This document shows, piece after piece, positions 34,113-44,808 of a DNA stretch of 64,000 nt (positions are counted from its first letter, which is position 1; each line of letters opens with the position of its first letter). The notes beneath the pieces were generated by a model that saw nothing but the letters and a program-made list of their open reading frames with translations, was not told the origin of the DNA and ran no database searches. Made by a program: the position numbers and the translations under genes. Source of the DNA: Coprinellus micaceus. Taxonomy: Eukaryota; Basidiomycota; Agaricomycetes; Agaricales; Psathyrellaceae. The stretch is taken from the NCBI GenBank assembly GCA_951394405.1, contig OX596338.1, positions 3,906,001 to 3,970,000 on the forward strand, written 5' to 3'.

Positions 34113-35657
34113 ATGGGCCACTCCCAGGAGCCGATACCCAACGATGAAGCAGAAGGGCGCAGGTCTGCACTCCGATTTTTCGAACGGATCCCCGACGACG
34201 TCCTGTGCCTCATTTTCGAGACGGCTCACGAGTCAGGATACTATTCCCCGCCATCGAACGTCCCGGAAGGAGACCCCCAGGCAGGGCCGGTTATAGAGCC
34301 GGAAGCATCTCTCTCCCAAGTTTGCACCCTATGGCGAGACCTGGCCTACTCCTTGCCCAGATTGTGGGCCACTTTTCGGTTTAGGGGGATGACTTCTACC
34401 GATGGCTATGTTGGGGAATACGAGAGACTGCGTCTTTACCTCTCCCGATCCGTCGACCAAGACTTGGACCTAGTCTTCGATTATTTCGGTATATCGAAGG
34501 AAGCGCCTCTGCTCATGGATATACTTCACCTCGTTCCCCCTCACTTCCATCGACTTTGGCGTTTTGTTCTCCGTTCCGACGCCACCAATTTCGTGGTCCC
34601 CTTCCACAAGGAGCTTACGGGCGTCGCAGTCCCACGATTGGAGCACTTCGAAGTGTGTACGGGGAAATACCACAACATCGAAGAGGAGGGATACGATGGC
34701 GAGCCTCATTGGGATCCCAAGATTCTCACCCTTGGTCCACCCAACATTAAATTCCTTAAACTCGATGCCAGCGCTTCTGGACGCTTCCGACCTCCGTTCA
34801 ACAATCTCGTTCACTTTTCGCTCCACCCCGGTGTGGCGACGCTCAGGCTACGGTTGCTCTGGGTTTGCTTTGAGCAGATTATTTCGTTGCCATTGATCGA
34901 AACCATCTCGATATGGCGCTCAGTTCTCGCTCCCCCAAATCCCGGTCGTCATTTACGCACAATTGAAGCGAAGCGCCTCAAGCACTTCCGCATTGGGAGA
35001 ACGCGTAACAACCTCTCACCCCTTTTCTATCTGCTCCAACACGTCTCGGCACCAGCCCTGGAGTCCTTGTGGATCCAGGGAGAATCGTTGCCCGTCCCGG
35101 AGACCGTAGGGGAAGCTAACCTCTCCCTCCAATTTCCTTCCCTCAAGTCACTATATCTCGTCGACATATATGTGCCCCGAGGTCTCAATGTCACCCCCGA
35201 CGTGATATCCTTTTGGGAGGCCCTCTTTTCGAAGACGGCCACGATTACCCACCTTTCGATCTCATACTTCGCGGTAAGCCGCAATCCCCAGTATCCAGTC
35301 TCCAAGCTCTCCCTCTGGGGCACCATACTGTCGAGTGGCGAGGAAGTGGCGGGAAGGGTCCCAAGAGATAAGGGCCAACTGCCCTGGCGAAACGTCCAAC
35401 TTCTGGATGTAAATCACACCCACGACGTTGCTCAAGCCTTCAGTCGTTCAATCTTGGACCTCCGCCCGCTAGGACTTTGGCCCAATCTCTCTACCATTCG
35501 TACCCCTTCTGGACGTTACCCACCTACATTCGAACCAGGGACTGTCCAGGTTGAACCTCTTCGGCGAGGTCCCCCCGATTGGCCCCCAGGCTACCCATTC
35601 CCCTCCTCCATCCCTAGCAATGAATTTCGGTGGAAGCTTGGTGCGGACATTATTTAA
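34113..35657 (+). CDS. F-box protein with LRR-like C-terminus (1)
   Basis: A putative substrate adaptor of SCF ubiquitin ligases, in the large basidiomycete F-box family. The gene is a single exon of 514 residues from the Met at 34113. The F-box-like segment near residues 20-80 reads RFFERIPDDVLCLIFETAH ... LSQVCTLWRDLAYSLPRLWA, the usual pattern of I-P-D-E/D-V-L-x-x-I-F followed by V-C-x-x-W-R-x-x-A and LW. The rest is rich in irregular leucine repeats with beta-strand-like VPRLEHFEV and LKSLYLVDI motifs that would form the substrate-binding surface. A longer start at 33978 would add 45 low-complexity residues and is less likely. Confidence 0.85.
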   Translation: MGHSQEPIPNDEAEGRRSALRFFERIPDDVLCLIFETAHESGYYSPPSNVPEGDPQAGPVIEPEASLSQVCTLWRDLAYSLPRLWATFRFRGMTSTDGYVGEYERLRLYLSRSVDQDLDLVFDYFGISKEAPLLMDILHLVPPHFHRLWRFVLRSDATNFVVPFHKELTGVAVPRLEHFEVCTGKYHNIEEEGYDGEPHWDPKILTLGPPNIKFLKLDASASGRFRPPFNNLVHFSLHPGVATLRLRLLWVCFEQIISLPLIETISIWRSVLAPPNPGRHLRTIEAKRLKHFRIGRTRNNLSPLFYLLQHVSAPALESLWIQGESLPVPETVGEANLSLQFPSLKSLYLVDIYVPRGLNVTPDVISFWEALFSKTATITHLSISYFAVSRNPQYPVSKLSLWGTILSSGEEVAGRVPRDKGQLPWRNVQLLDVNHTHDVAQAFSRSILDLRPLGLWPNLSTIRTPSGRYPPTFEPGTVQVEPLRRGPPDWPPGYPFPSSIPSNEFRWKLGADII

Positions 35658-35853
35658 ACCGAGGAAGATGTGTATAGCAAATATGTTGTAACAAGCAAAC
35701 AGTGCAAAATCCCCGCTGGGGATTGGGTCAATCAAGAAGAAGGTGTAGATGTAGTCCCGATAGTGATAGTCCCAAGTGTCCACGAGCAGGAATGAAGGAA
35801 AGGATTGGGTGAATAAATTAGCTCGTCCCGCAAACTCACTGCTATCACCTCGG

Positions 35854-38800
35854 CTACCGCCGATTAGCCCTCCTCACTGCCCTTTCCTCTGCGTGGCGGC
35901 ATTTCCGAATTGCACGGTCAATGTCGCTGACCCATTCTGCGCATCATGGTCAGTGTCCGATCTCAGCGACTGTCTCTTGCGAGGCACTCACGTTTACACT
36001 CCCTCGCATTGATTGCCTTCAAATTGACCGAATCGCCTCCCCGTGGGTAGGGCTGGGAGACCCGGAAAGCGAAATCCCCCTCCCTCAGACTGGGTGGCAG
36101 CTCTTGAACTTGAGCATGGGCTAATGGTATCGGCTACCGGGTGAAAGAGGTCAGCATTTCCCAACCTATAGGGCAAACAAAGAACAGCTTCACCATTCGA
36201 TAGAGAGTCTTGCCAGTCTCGTCAGTGAGCACCAGAATGTCGCTGCAAAGGTACCCTCCGAGCTTTCTTCCGCTCTTCGCTTTAAAGACCACCCCCTGCT
36301 TCAGAAGTCTACGTGGGCCCATATGTCTCGTCGGTGCCGTCAAGTCTAGGCGCCTGTTCGAGCGCTGTGAGTAAGAGGGTCGAGTTATAAATTAGGCCAC
36401 TCACCCTTGGCCTATCCACAACCCACCAGCGCTTAGTTTCTGAAGAATCTCCTCCCCTTCTTGATCGCGTATAGACTCATTGATAGATCCTAAGAGCTTT
36501 TCGCTCTGTTCAAGGGCACTCGACATGGCGTCCCGCTCGACCGCGTCGACCGTTTCAGAGGCGGAAGTATAGTGAGCAATCTGTTTGATGAGGAGCGGGT
36601 ACCGGGTGATCCTTTGCACTGTCAAGGAGATAGGATCAAGTCAGTTCGGCGAGGATAGTGTACAGGATGAATTCGTACTTGGCTCCAAAAGATAACTCGA
36701 CAAGTCTAAGTTGCGAACAGCCGGGTTCTCTTTTAGTTTCTAGTGTGGAAGGTTAGTTGAAGAAGCCTACTTTGGTTTAGTTACACACGCACATTGAGAT
36801 GGTCTATCAACTCCGGCTTGGCCTGTTTGAGCGACTGTAGAACCTTATTGGCTGTATTCTGATTGACGCAATACTCCTGCTCCGACTGTCAGGAGACAGT
36901 TTCCATGCTTTTCCTTGGGGCTGCTTACCAAATAGACGCCCATGTTCGGCATGTGTTCAAGAATGATATCTCCGATTCTGTCGATATACAGTCGGCAATC
37001 CTTCTGCCGCTCCTCCAAAGAACTCAAGAAGGCCTACAACATGGTCAGTGGGGAGTTGGGCCACGATAGCGCTAGATCACGCACGGTGTTGGTCAGAAGG
37101 ATGTCCTCGATGTTTGCAAATACCACAGTGATTTCCTTTTGTGACAAGACGTCAAGCATACTCGAGTAGAAGACCTATGTATGGCAAGTTGGTAAACCTG
37201 GACGTATTCGGTAGAGTGAATGGGGGGCGTACTTCAACTATGAGCTGTAGATCCCTAACATACGCTACCTCCGTATTGATGAGCTCGAAGACCGCTTCTT
37301 GCCTCTTCCTCTCGTTCACAGGGAAGCCCTCCAGCGCTGTCTTGTCCACTAAGCTCGCCCACGACTAGATCGATCACCGTTGCATTCATGAAATTGAATG
37401 GGCGGAACAGCCAGTCAGCCAAGGACAAGTGTCGACAGGTGGTATCAAGGAAGACGTACCGTGCCGAATCCAGGACTATGCTCCCTCGATGGGGAAAGCT
37501 CAACGCCCGGACTACTAACGGGTGGACCGGTCGAGGGGAGGCTCAGTACACTGGCAGTACTAGATAACAGCGGCGAGGCAGGCACGGGACTACCCAGAGT
37601 CGTGGGCGGTCCGATATGAGATCCAAGAGGCATTGGGCCAGAAATCGTCAATTTTCTCGACCCTTGACTCTCCTCGTTGCTTCCAGGTTCTGGGGTCTTC
37701 GCTCTCAGCAGGTTGAGGAAACGGGATTGTCTGTGCGAGTGGTGGCTATCATCCTTGCTGGCTATCGACGCAGCGTCTGAACGGTTCGGACTACCCCCTT
37801 CAGGCATCGATACCAGGGTGAAGCTAGTTGTTGGAGAAGAATTCGTCATTGTCGAGTCGGTCGACATCACGGAAAGCCGGTTATTGGCCATCGGGTCCTG
37901 CTGCTGCACCTGGGAGTTCTTGAACGCTTCATACCGGGCGTACGCATCATCCAGCTGGGTGGCATGGTCAACCGTTGGCGTCGAAGCATCGTCTGGGGGA
38001 GGCAGAGGCGGAAGGTCTTTGTTCGACGACAGACGCCGAGCCGGCCTTCTGCGAATGGGCTTTGCAGGCGGAGGCCTGCGTTTGGTAGGGGACTCAACGT
38101 CTCCCTTTTGATCATCCTCCACCACAGTCACCAGGGGTGGAAGGATCGGCTTTTCAGACTCACGCGCCTCGTCGATTGCCTGCTGCTCCCCTCTCCCCGC
38201 CACCTTAGACCGCTTTCGTACTAGGACTCGCCTTGGGGGCGGTGGTGGGGGTAGGCCTGATGGATCATCGGCTCTCTGGACGATCAACAACCCGGCAGCC
38301 TCCAACACCATTTGCCTTTCCCGTTCCCTTGCCATCCTTTCCTCTTCCGATACCTCAACGCTTTCGCGGTTATCCTCGTCAAATGAGAGATAGTCGGAAT
38401 CCTGGTCGTCGTCGGAAGCAGAGTCGTCATCTTGCTCTTCTACGCTTGTGTCCATGGCCCTTTCTAGGTTTGCTTCTTCTCTCCGCCCAAGGTCCACGAA
38501 TTCCTGGACTCTATGCTCATCTAGAGTTGAGGCTGGTTGATATCGTCCGAGTTCTCCCTGTTTCGCCGCGATCCCAGGACTGTGAGACTCCGCCGTCGGG
38601 GTTTGTGCGTCGTCTTGCCATAACGTGCTAGATTTCCTCTCTATTAGAGTTAGCAACCGAGGATGACGCAGTTCGAGGAGTCGAAGAAGACCGGGGATGT
38701 TGTTAGGCGGTTAGTAGTTTATCGAGCAATTAGTTAGTGAATCCGCATTTCGGACGATCCCATATCCGGCCAGAAGCGGTGATAGGATAAAGTGTGACGA

Positions 38801-41800
38801 AGGGGAGGAGGAGGGGAAAGATAGAAAAACCATTTGATATTAGTCCATCGAGGTATAGAGAACGTGCGTGTTGTTCAAAGGGGAGGTTGAAATGTTGGAA
38901 AAGAGCGACGATGAGACGTGCAAATAAAGCAGAAAAAAGGTATTTTAGCCTATTATTCAACACATCAGATAGACGAGGACGAAGGAGCGGGAAAGGTATA
39001 GAAGGTGAATTGAAGATGAGAGGTGCGGGAGAGGATGGTGGATGCCATCCTTCGAGGGATATTGGCAGAAATGAAAGAAAAGAGAAACTAAAGCCAAGGT
39101 GAAGACTAACCCATCAACTCAAGATAGGCGGCAGGGGCAACCAATACCGCGCCATTCCTCTCAACCTTGTACCACTCCTCCTCCGAAGTATCGACCACGT
39201 CCACTGATTCGCCTTCCTCGAGCGCGATTTCGTCCGCGTTGGCGGGATCGTAGGAATATAACGCCTTGGCTTTCACTGTCAAGCGCCATCGTTGCATTGT
39301 TAGTCCAAGTCGCAAAGCAGGGAGAGGATGGGAGATAGAGAAAAGTATCGCGCAAGTGAGATCGACGTTTCCTTTTATCCCGGGTAACGGACAAAGCCAC
39401 GTGGAAATATGGGCCGTCGTCAGCTGCTCCTCAGCAACCAGCACAATAACTTTGCCTTGGGCGATACAATAGTGTCGCACTCAACATAGGCCAGGGGTAA
39501 CAATGACCAATATAAAAGGAATGGGCACACACCTGGCTTGACGACGTCGACATAGGCCTTGGGGAACAATCCCGACTTGCCTTTGACGGTCTTTCCGAAC
39601 CACCAATCGCCCCCAGACTTCGATGGGTTAGCGGTGAGAATGACGTTCTCGGGGAAAGCTAGAAATGCGTTATTTCAGTGGCCTGAATGATAAGTGGGCA
39701 GAAAAGAACTTACAGAGATCGTCGCCCCCCTCGCCCTCGTACCCATAGAGCGTCCTCACACGATACTCGACGCTCTTATCCACATCACTCATCAAGTCTG
39801 TCACCCCACTCTCTTCATGCTCCCCAACACTGATGGTCGGGACGGTGTTTTGAACAACACTGTTCATCATATCATACTCCCTCTCGTCGTCCGTGCTCTC
39901 CTCATCCTTCTCCTCGATCTCCAACATACCAGGCATATGGCCCAAGCTCAAGCCACCACTACCACCTTCAGCAGCGCGGTTCGCCATCCAGTCCACTGAC
40001 TGGTTGGCACTGTGACCAGACCGAGAGGCAGTTGCACCACCGTTGAGTTCGGGAGTGTGCAGTACGGCCGTTGCAGGAGACTCGGAGAGTCCATTGCTAA
40101 TATGCGCAGGAGGGTTGGTGTCACTATCCAAGACGCGTCCGCTGACGCCTGGACCGCTCTTATCCACTGTCTTCGTTGGCTTCAACCTCAAACCTCCTTG
40201 GATAGACGCGAACAGTGCGCCGCGATCAGGGGCGGGGCCAGAGGCAACGACGACGGGAGCCCTGGGCGCAGGAGGAGCAGCAGGCGGGGCAGGTGGCGGC
40301 GGAGGAGCACCGGGTGCAGGTGGTGCAGGAGGCGCGGCAGGTGCGACGGGAGTGACTGGCGCAGTGCTGGTGGGCCTGGACATCATACCTCCAAACAACG
40401 CCTGAGCAATGTTAGCTCTGGCCGCCCGACTCTTGGTGATCTCGTCATCGTCACTGTCATCGGTGTCATCTTGATCCTTCTCCTCACCCTCATCCCAGTC
40501 ATCATCGTCAAACTTGGGAACCGTGTGGATGGGACCCTTGGTAGCAGAAACGGGGCTCTTCGACGGGACGAATGAAGGTGACGCCGTCTGGGTGCGAGCA
40601 CTGGAAGCCCATGGGTTGGTAGCGGGAGCAGCTGCAGGAGGAGAAGCGGGGGTGTCTGCAGCGGGTACTGGCTGCTGTCCAAGCAGGCGACTGAATGGAT
40701 TGGTAGACTTGTCTCCAGGGGTGCCAACTGCTGAGGATGGAGCAGGGGGCGCGGGGGGAGCAACAGGGGCGGAAGGGACATAAGGTGCGGGGACAAAGGC
40801 GGGAGTGGCAGGAGCCTGAGGAGGGGCAGGAGACGCGGCGACCTTCCTCGCTGCAATCCTTTGCCTGATTTGCTCTTCTTCCTGTCTGGCTCTGTCCTCC
40901 TCCTCCTGGGCCTGCCGCTCCAGCTCCCTCAGACGAGCGGCCCGTTCCTCCCTCTGTCTCTTGATCGCCTCTTCCTTGGCGCGGAATGCCTCCTCCTCTG
41001 GATCGATCTCGGGAGCGGCAGGGGCCGGCGGGACGTAAGACCTGGGAGTGAAGGCGGGCGCGGGTGCAGCTCGAGGAGCAGGGGGCGCTGGAGCACTCGG
41101 CGCACTGCGAGGAGCAGGGGGAGGGGGAGCCGCACCCCTGCGAGGAGGCGGTGGGGCAGGCGCCCTTCCCTTGACGGTGGGAGTGGGAGTGGGGGCAGGT
41201 GGTGCAGGCGCGGGAGGAGCGGGAGCTTTGACGGTCGGGGTAGGGGCAGGAGCCTTCGCCGCTTCAGCAGCGTGTCGCTCTTGCTCGAGCCTCTCCTTCC
41301 TGGTTCTTTCCCTCTCTTCCCTCTCCTTCTCTAGTTGTTTCGCCTTCTCCTCGGCCTCCTTCTTCTCCTGCTGCAAGCGGTCCTCAACTGAGGTGTCGAC
41401 CGCGTCGCCAGGCGCGGGGGTAGTGGAAGAGGCTGGCGCTTGGAGGCCAAGGGCCGCCATACGCGCTTGTATACGCCTCTGGGCTTCCGCGCGAGCGAAG
41501 GCCTGGCGTTCGGCAGGCGTCATGTTCTTCGGAGGAGCGGGAGATGCCGCAGGCTTGGGCGCTTCCGTCGTTGGTGTGAGCTTCGCTGGCGGGGGTGAAC
41601 GAGCCGACGGAGGACTGCGGGTACGATCGTACGCGGAGTCCCTCTCTCTATCCCTCTCCCTTTCACGCTCCCTCTCTCGCTCCCTCTCCCTCTCCCTGTC
41701 ACGGTCCCTGTCGTAGTCACGGTCCCTATCATAATCGCGATCCCTGTCGTATCTGTCCCTGGAACGGGACCTTGAGGACCTCCTGTAACGGTCATAACCC

Positions 41801-43399
41801 CTTGACGAGGGACGATCATACCCGTATCTGTCCTCATCCCTGTGAGCTCCGCCGAATCGTCCGAAACGATCATTCGCACTATCCCTCTCCCTCTGCCATT
41901 CCCTCTTCTCCCTATCCTTGCGCTCCTCGCGAGACTTCACCTTCCGTTCGACTTCGGGTATCTTCTCGTGCAGCAGCTGCAACAACTCTCTCTCCAATCT
42001 CCTCCTCTCCTCCTCCCTAGCAGCACTCCTGGGGCTGCGTCGGTTGTGGTCCAGATCCTGCTGCACCCTGGTCACCTTGTACTTCAAATCAGCCAACTCC
42101 TGATCCAGCTCCTCATCTTCCTGCGTCCGCCTGGAGTCGTCCTCCGCGTTCTTATCAAGCATGGAGGCAGTGTTCGCAAGCTGCCTCTTGATATCTGACA
42201 AATCGGACGCAGGGCTATCGTCGCCTGTACGACGAACGGCATCGCGGTCGATGTGACGGTTCCTCGATCGGTAGACTTCTGAAGTACCAGTGTCGTTGTG
42301 CTTATAGCCAGACGCGTCTCGTCCAGCAGGTCGGCGCGCGTTGGAGGCGGTGTTGCTGGGTGTAGAGTTTTCCTTGCGCAACAGGTCCTTGAGGAAGTCG
42401 ACAGACTCTTCAGTAGATGGAGGCCGAAGCTCAGGCGGAAGTTCGTTAGGAATGGGGTTGCCATTGAGACCTAGCACCGCGTTTAGCTACGAGATATTTT
42501 GTTGCAAAAAAACATGACTCACGTCGATAGATCAAGCCCATAGCCGTATGGAATTCAGCGATGTTCAGTTTCCCTCGATCGTCAACGTCCGAGAGCTGCC
42601 AAATTTGGGCCAAGTCGTTCTGCGGAAGCCCACTGGCCCCAAAGACCTCTAGGGCCGTTCCGCCTTCAATGAACCCAGTACCCCTGGTATCCCAACTCCT
42701 GAAGATACCATCGTACTTCTTCTTCTCCGCCTTGCTCAATGCCCAGGTCATCTTGGGCTGGCCACCGGCATTGTGCTGCTGGAAGCTCTGGACCAAATTC
42801 GTGGACTGCGGTGCCAACTGCGGCACCCCTGATGGCGTATACGGCGAGGAAGGCGTGATGGGCATAAACGACTGCGAAAAGAGTTGGAGGCGAGGGTCGA
42901 CGAATCCAGTGGGCTGCGCGACAAGAGGTGAAGCTGCGGGTCCCCGTCCTGCAAACCCTGTCGGCTGCGTCTGCAGGAAGCTGGGAGATGCGCTCATCAA
43001 CCTATTCGGTTGCTGAGGCTGCAACTGAGCCGTCTGTTGGCCTTGGAACTGGGAAGGCATGGGTGGAACCGGGGGTGGAGGTGCCCGCTGCTGGAATCCT
43101 CCACCAACGAAACCCGTCGCTTGAGGCTGTAGGCCCGGGAATCCCGTAGGTTGTGCTTGCAAGCGTGGTTGCTGGAACTGTTGCTGGGGCGCCTGTTGAG
43201 GAAACCCAGTCGGTTGGCCCATTAGAGGGGCTCCAAATCCTCCTGCCTGGCCTTGGAACTGGGGTACTTGCTGCTGGAACTGTTGAGGTTGGCCCTGGAA
43301 TTGAGGCTGCTGTGGCTGGAACTGGTTAGGTTGTTGCTGTGGCTGGAATCCAGTCTGCATAGGGTACTGGAACCCCTGTGGTTGGCCCCATTGCGCCAT
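35854..43399 (-). CDS. CIN1: Intersectin / Pan1-like endocytic scaffold with DH-PH extension
   Basis: A cortical scaffold linking endocytosis and actin, resembling Cryptococcus Cin1 (intersectin) and Pan1. The domain order over about 2,100 residues is as follows. The N-terminus is Gln-rich with repeated QPTGF. One EH domain (about 205-300) has the EF-hand-like loop DVDDRGKLNIAEF. A coiled coil and an Arg/Asp-Arg/Glu repeat (DRDYDRDRDYDRDR) follow. Then come the Pan1-like AEAQRRIQARMAALGL, long polyproline, and an acidic DDDWDEGEE motif that may bind Arp2/3. SH3-1 is RTLYGYEGEGGDDL-SFPEN and SH3-2 is KAKALYSYDPANADE. The linker is basic and PxxP-containing. The DH domain includes FELINTEVAYVRDLQLIVE and RITRYPLLIKQI. 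A PH domain ends at 35854. Early exons are 43399-42523 and 42470-39714. A 470-nt intron (39110-38641) joins SH3-2 to the DH-PH part in frame; if it is retained, translation stops at 39106. Confidence 0.85.
38641..39110 (-). other. Candidate regulated intron separating short and long intersectin isoforms
   Basis: The donor GTTAGT at 39110 follows ATG-G, the end of the second SH3 domain. Unspliced reading gives GGT-TAG, a stop within the donor itself. The acceptor TAATAG ends at 38641. Splicing joins phase 1 to phase 1 and opens the 394-residue linker and the DH-PH exons. At 470 nt it is far longer than the usual introns of this window. Confidence 0.65.
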
Positions 43400-43410
43400 G
43401 GTCTCTACTC

Positions 43411-43456
43411 CTGCTCGTCGTCGTCGTCGTCGTGCTCGTCGTACTCGTCGTTGTGG
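43411..43456. repeat. CGT/ACG trinucleotide repeat in the intersectin 5' leader
   Basis: An imperfect run of CGT triplets (GTCGTCGTCGTCGTCGTG and similar) starts 12 bp upstream of the minus-strand start codon. It would be transcribed as ACG/GAC repeats in the leader. Confidence 0.7.
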
Positions 43457-44808
43457 TCGGCGGTGACGATGCACATCACGATTATCGAAATTGCTGGACC
43501 GTGGACGCAGCGTGGGAATTAATGGGGCTCGGCAGTGGCCGGCATCGCTGCTGTGGAACTGCGGGCCACACCTTCAACACACCTTCTTGCCTTCGTTCCA
43601 CCATCCACCTCCCATTGGGCATCTCGGGAGCAACTGTCTTGACGAGAACCTAACTCCCTTATCCCCCGAACGCATCACATATACGATCAGGGTAGCCATC
43701 CTGTCTGGAAAGTCTTTAACAGCGCTCGACGAACAGTCCAAGTCCGAGAATCCAATTGAAAGGCACTTCAAAACCTTTATTGCCGACTCCATCTACAGAA
43801 ATTATTTTTCTGCACAAGGCCTGGCAAACCTCCCTCTCTTGGCATCCAGGCGCTTATACCGGAGTTAAGGGTCCTTTAATGACATACCTTAGCGAAAGCC
43901 CTGGCTCCGGACCACCACCGATTTCACCATGAGCCCAGAGGTCGTCCAAGATCATTAAGATTAGGTTCGAAACCTCCCCGAACTACACACATCGGCTAGA
44001 CCATTGGTTTCGACAAATCATTTACCGCAACATCATCCTCGCGATGTCCTGCTCGCCCAAACCTCAACGGCGGAAAACGTTCTACGAACGTAAGTGATTC
44101 ATATCGATGAGCGTTTCTCCATTGCATTGACAGAATAAGCCACAGAACGTAACTGCCAATCAGCGGACTATACCCCAGAGAGTCTGAGGCAGGCGCCCAC
44201 AAGTTGCGACTTGGAAACTCTGTCGAAGCGAAGGCAGTAGATTCGGGTCCGTGCAGCCGGAAACCAGACCGCGCGATCGTTGAAATGCCCCTTCGTTTGG
44301 CCAAGGAACAACGTGTTTATCTTGGAATGTTTCGTTATGAACTATAACCTCCAGGCGTCTTATTAACTCTTCACACCCCGTCCCCATGCTGGTCGGTCGC
44401 TTGGAGCTTTTCGGTCAAGTTATCGCAAACTAATCTATTTCTAGGAATCTGGTCATACGGTTACAAACACCGGACATGCTGAATGCCTCGGCAGACGACT
44501 ACATGACGTCCAGCCCTGGGCGGCACCCCATGGCACAGATAAGCGTCAGTGAGCACAAAGCATAAACTCGCTTTCCAGCGTGCAGACGAGAGACATCGCG
44601 TTCGGACGTTCGCAATCAGATCACTCCGAGCCAATCAATTCGCTGCCCTGGCCCCGTTCATTCTGACGTCCAACGAAGTTCTGCGCTGCACACGGAGCAG
44701 CCGCGAGAGTAATACCATCAATGGGGAGGCAGACAGGCAGTCAGATCTCCATCGGGCCTGGACCAACGTCTGCCTATATCAAGACGCCGTGCTGTAGGAT
44801 GCCCAGCA
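43457..44808. other. Divergent intergenic region, intersectin and F-box gene 2
   Basis: About 1.35 kb between divergently transcribed genes. It presumably contains both promoters. No further gene seen. Confidence 0.5.

Noticed and set aside
33561..34229. 222-codon minus-strand frame upstream of F-box gene 1
   Set aside because: It overlaps the start of a well-supported F-box gene and has no recognisable domain; intergenic composition explains it.
37445..38656. A separate gene for the Pro-rich/acidic protein upstream of the DH domain
   Set aside because: The apparent start is a TTG and the frame is preceded by a good splice acceptor (TAATAG at 38641) in phase with the SH3-2 exon, so it is better read as an internal exon of the intersectin gene. 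A separate promoter cannot be fully excluded.
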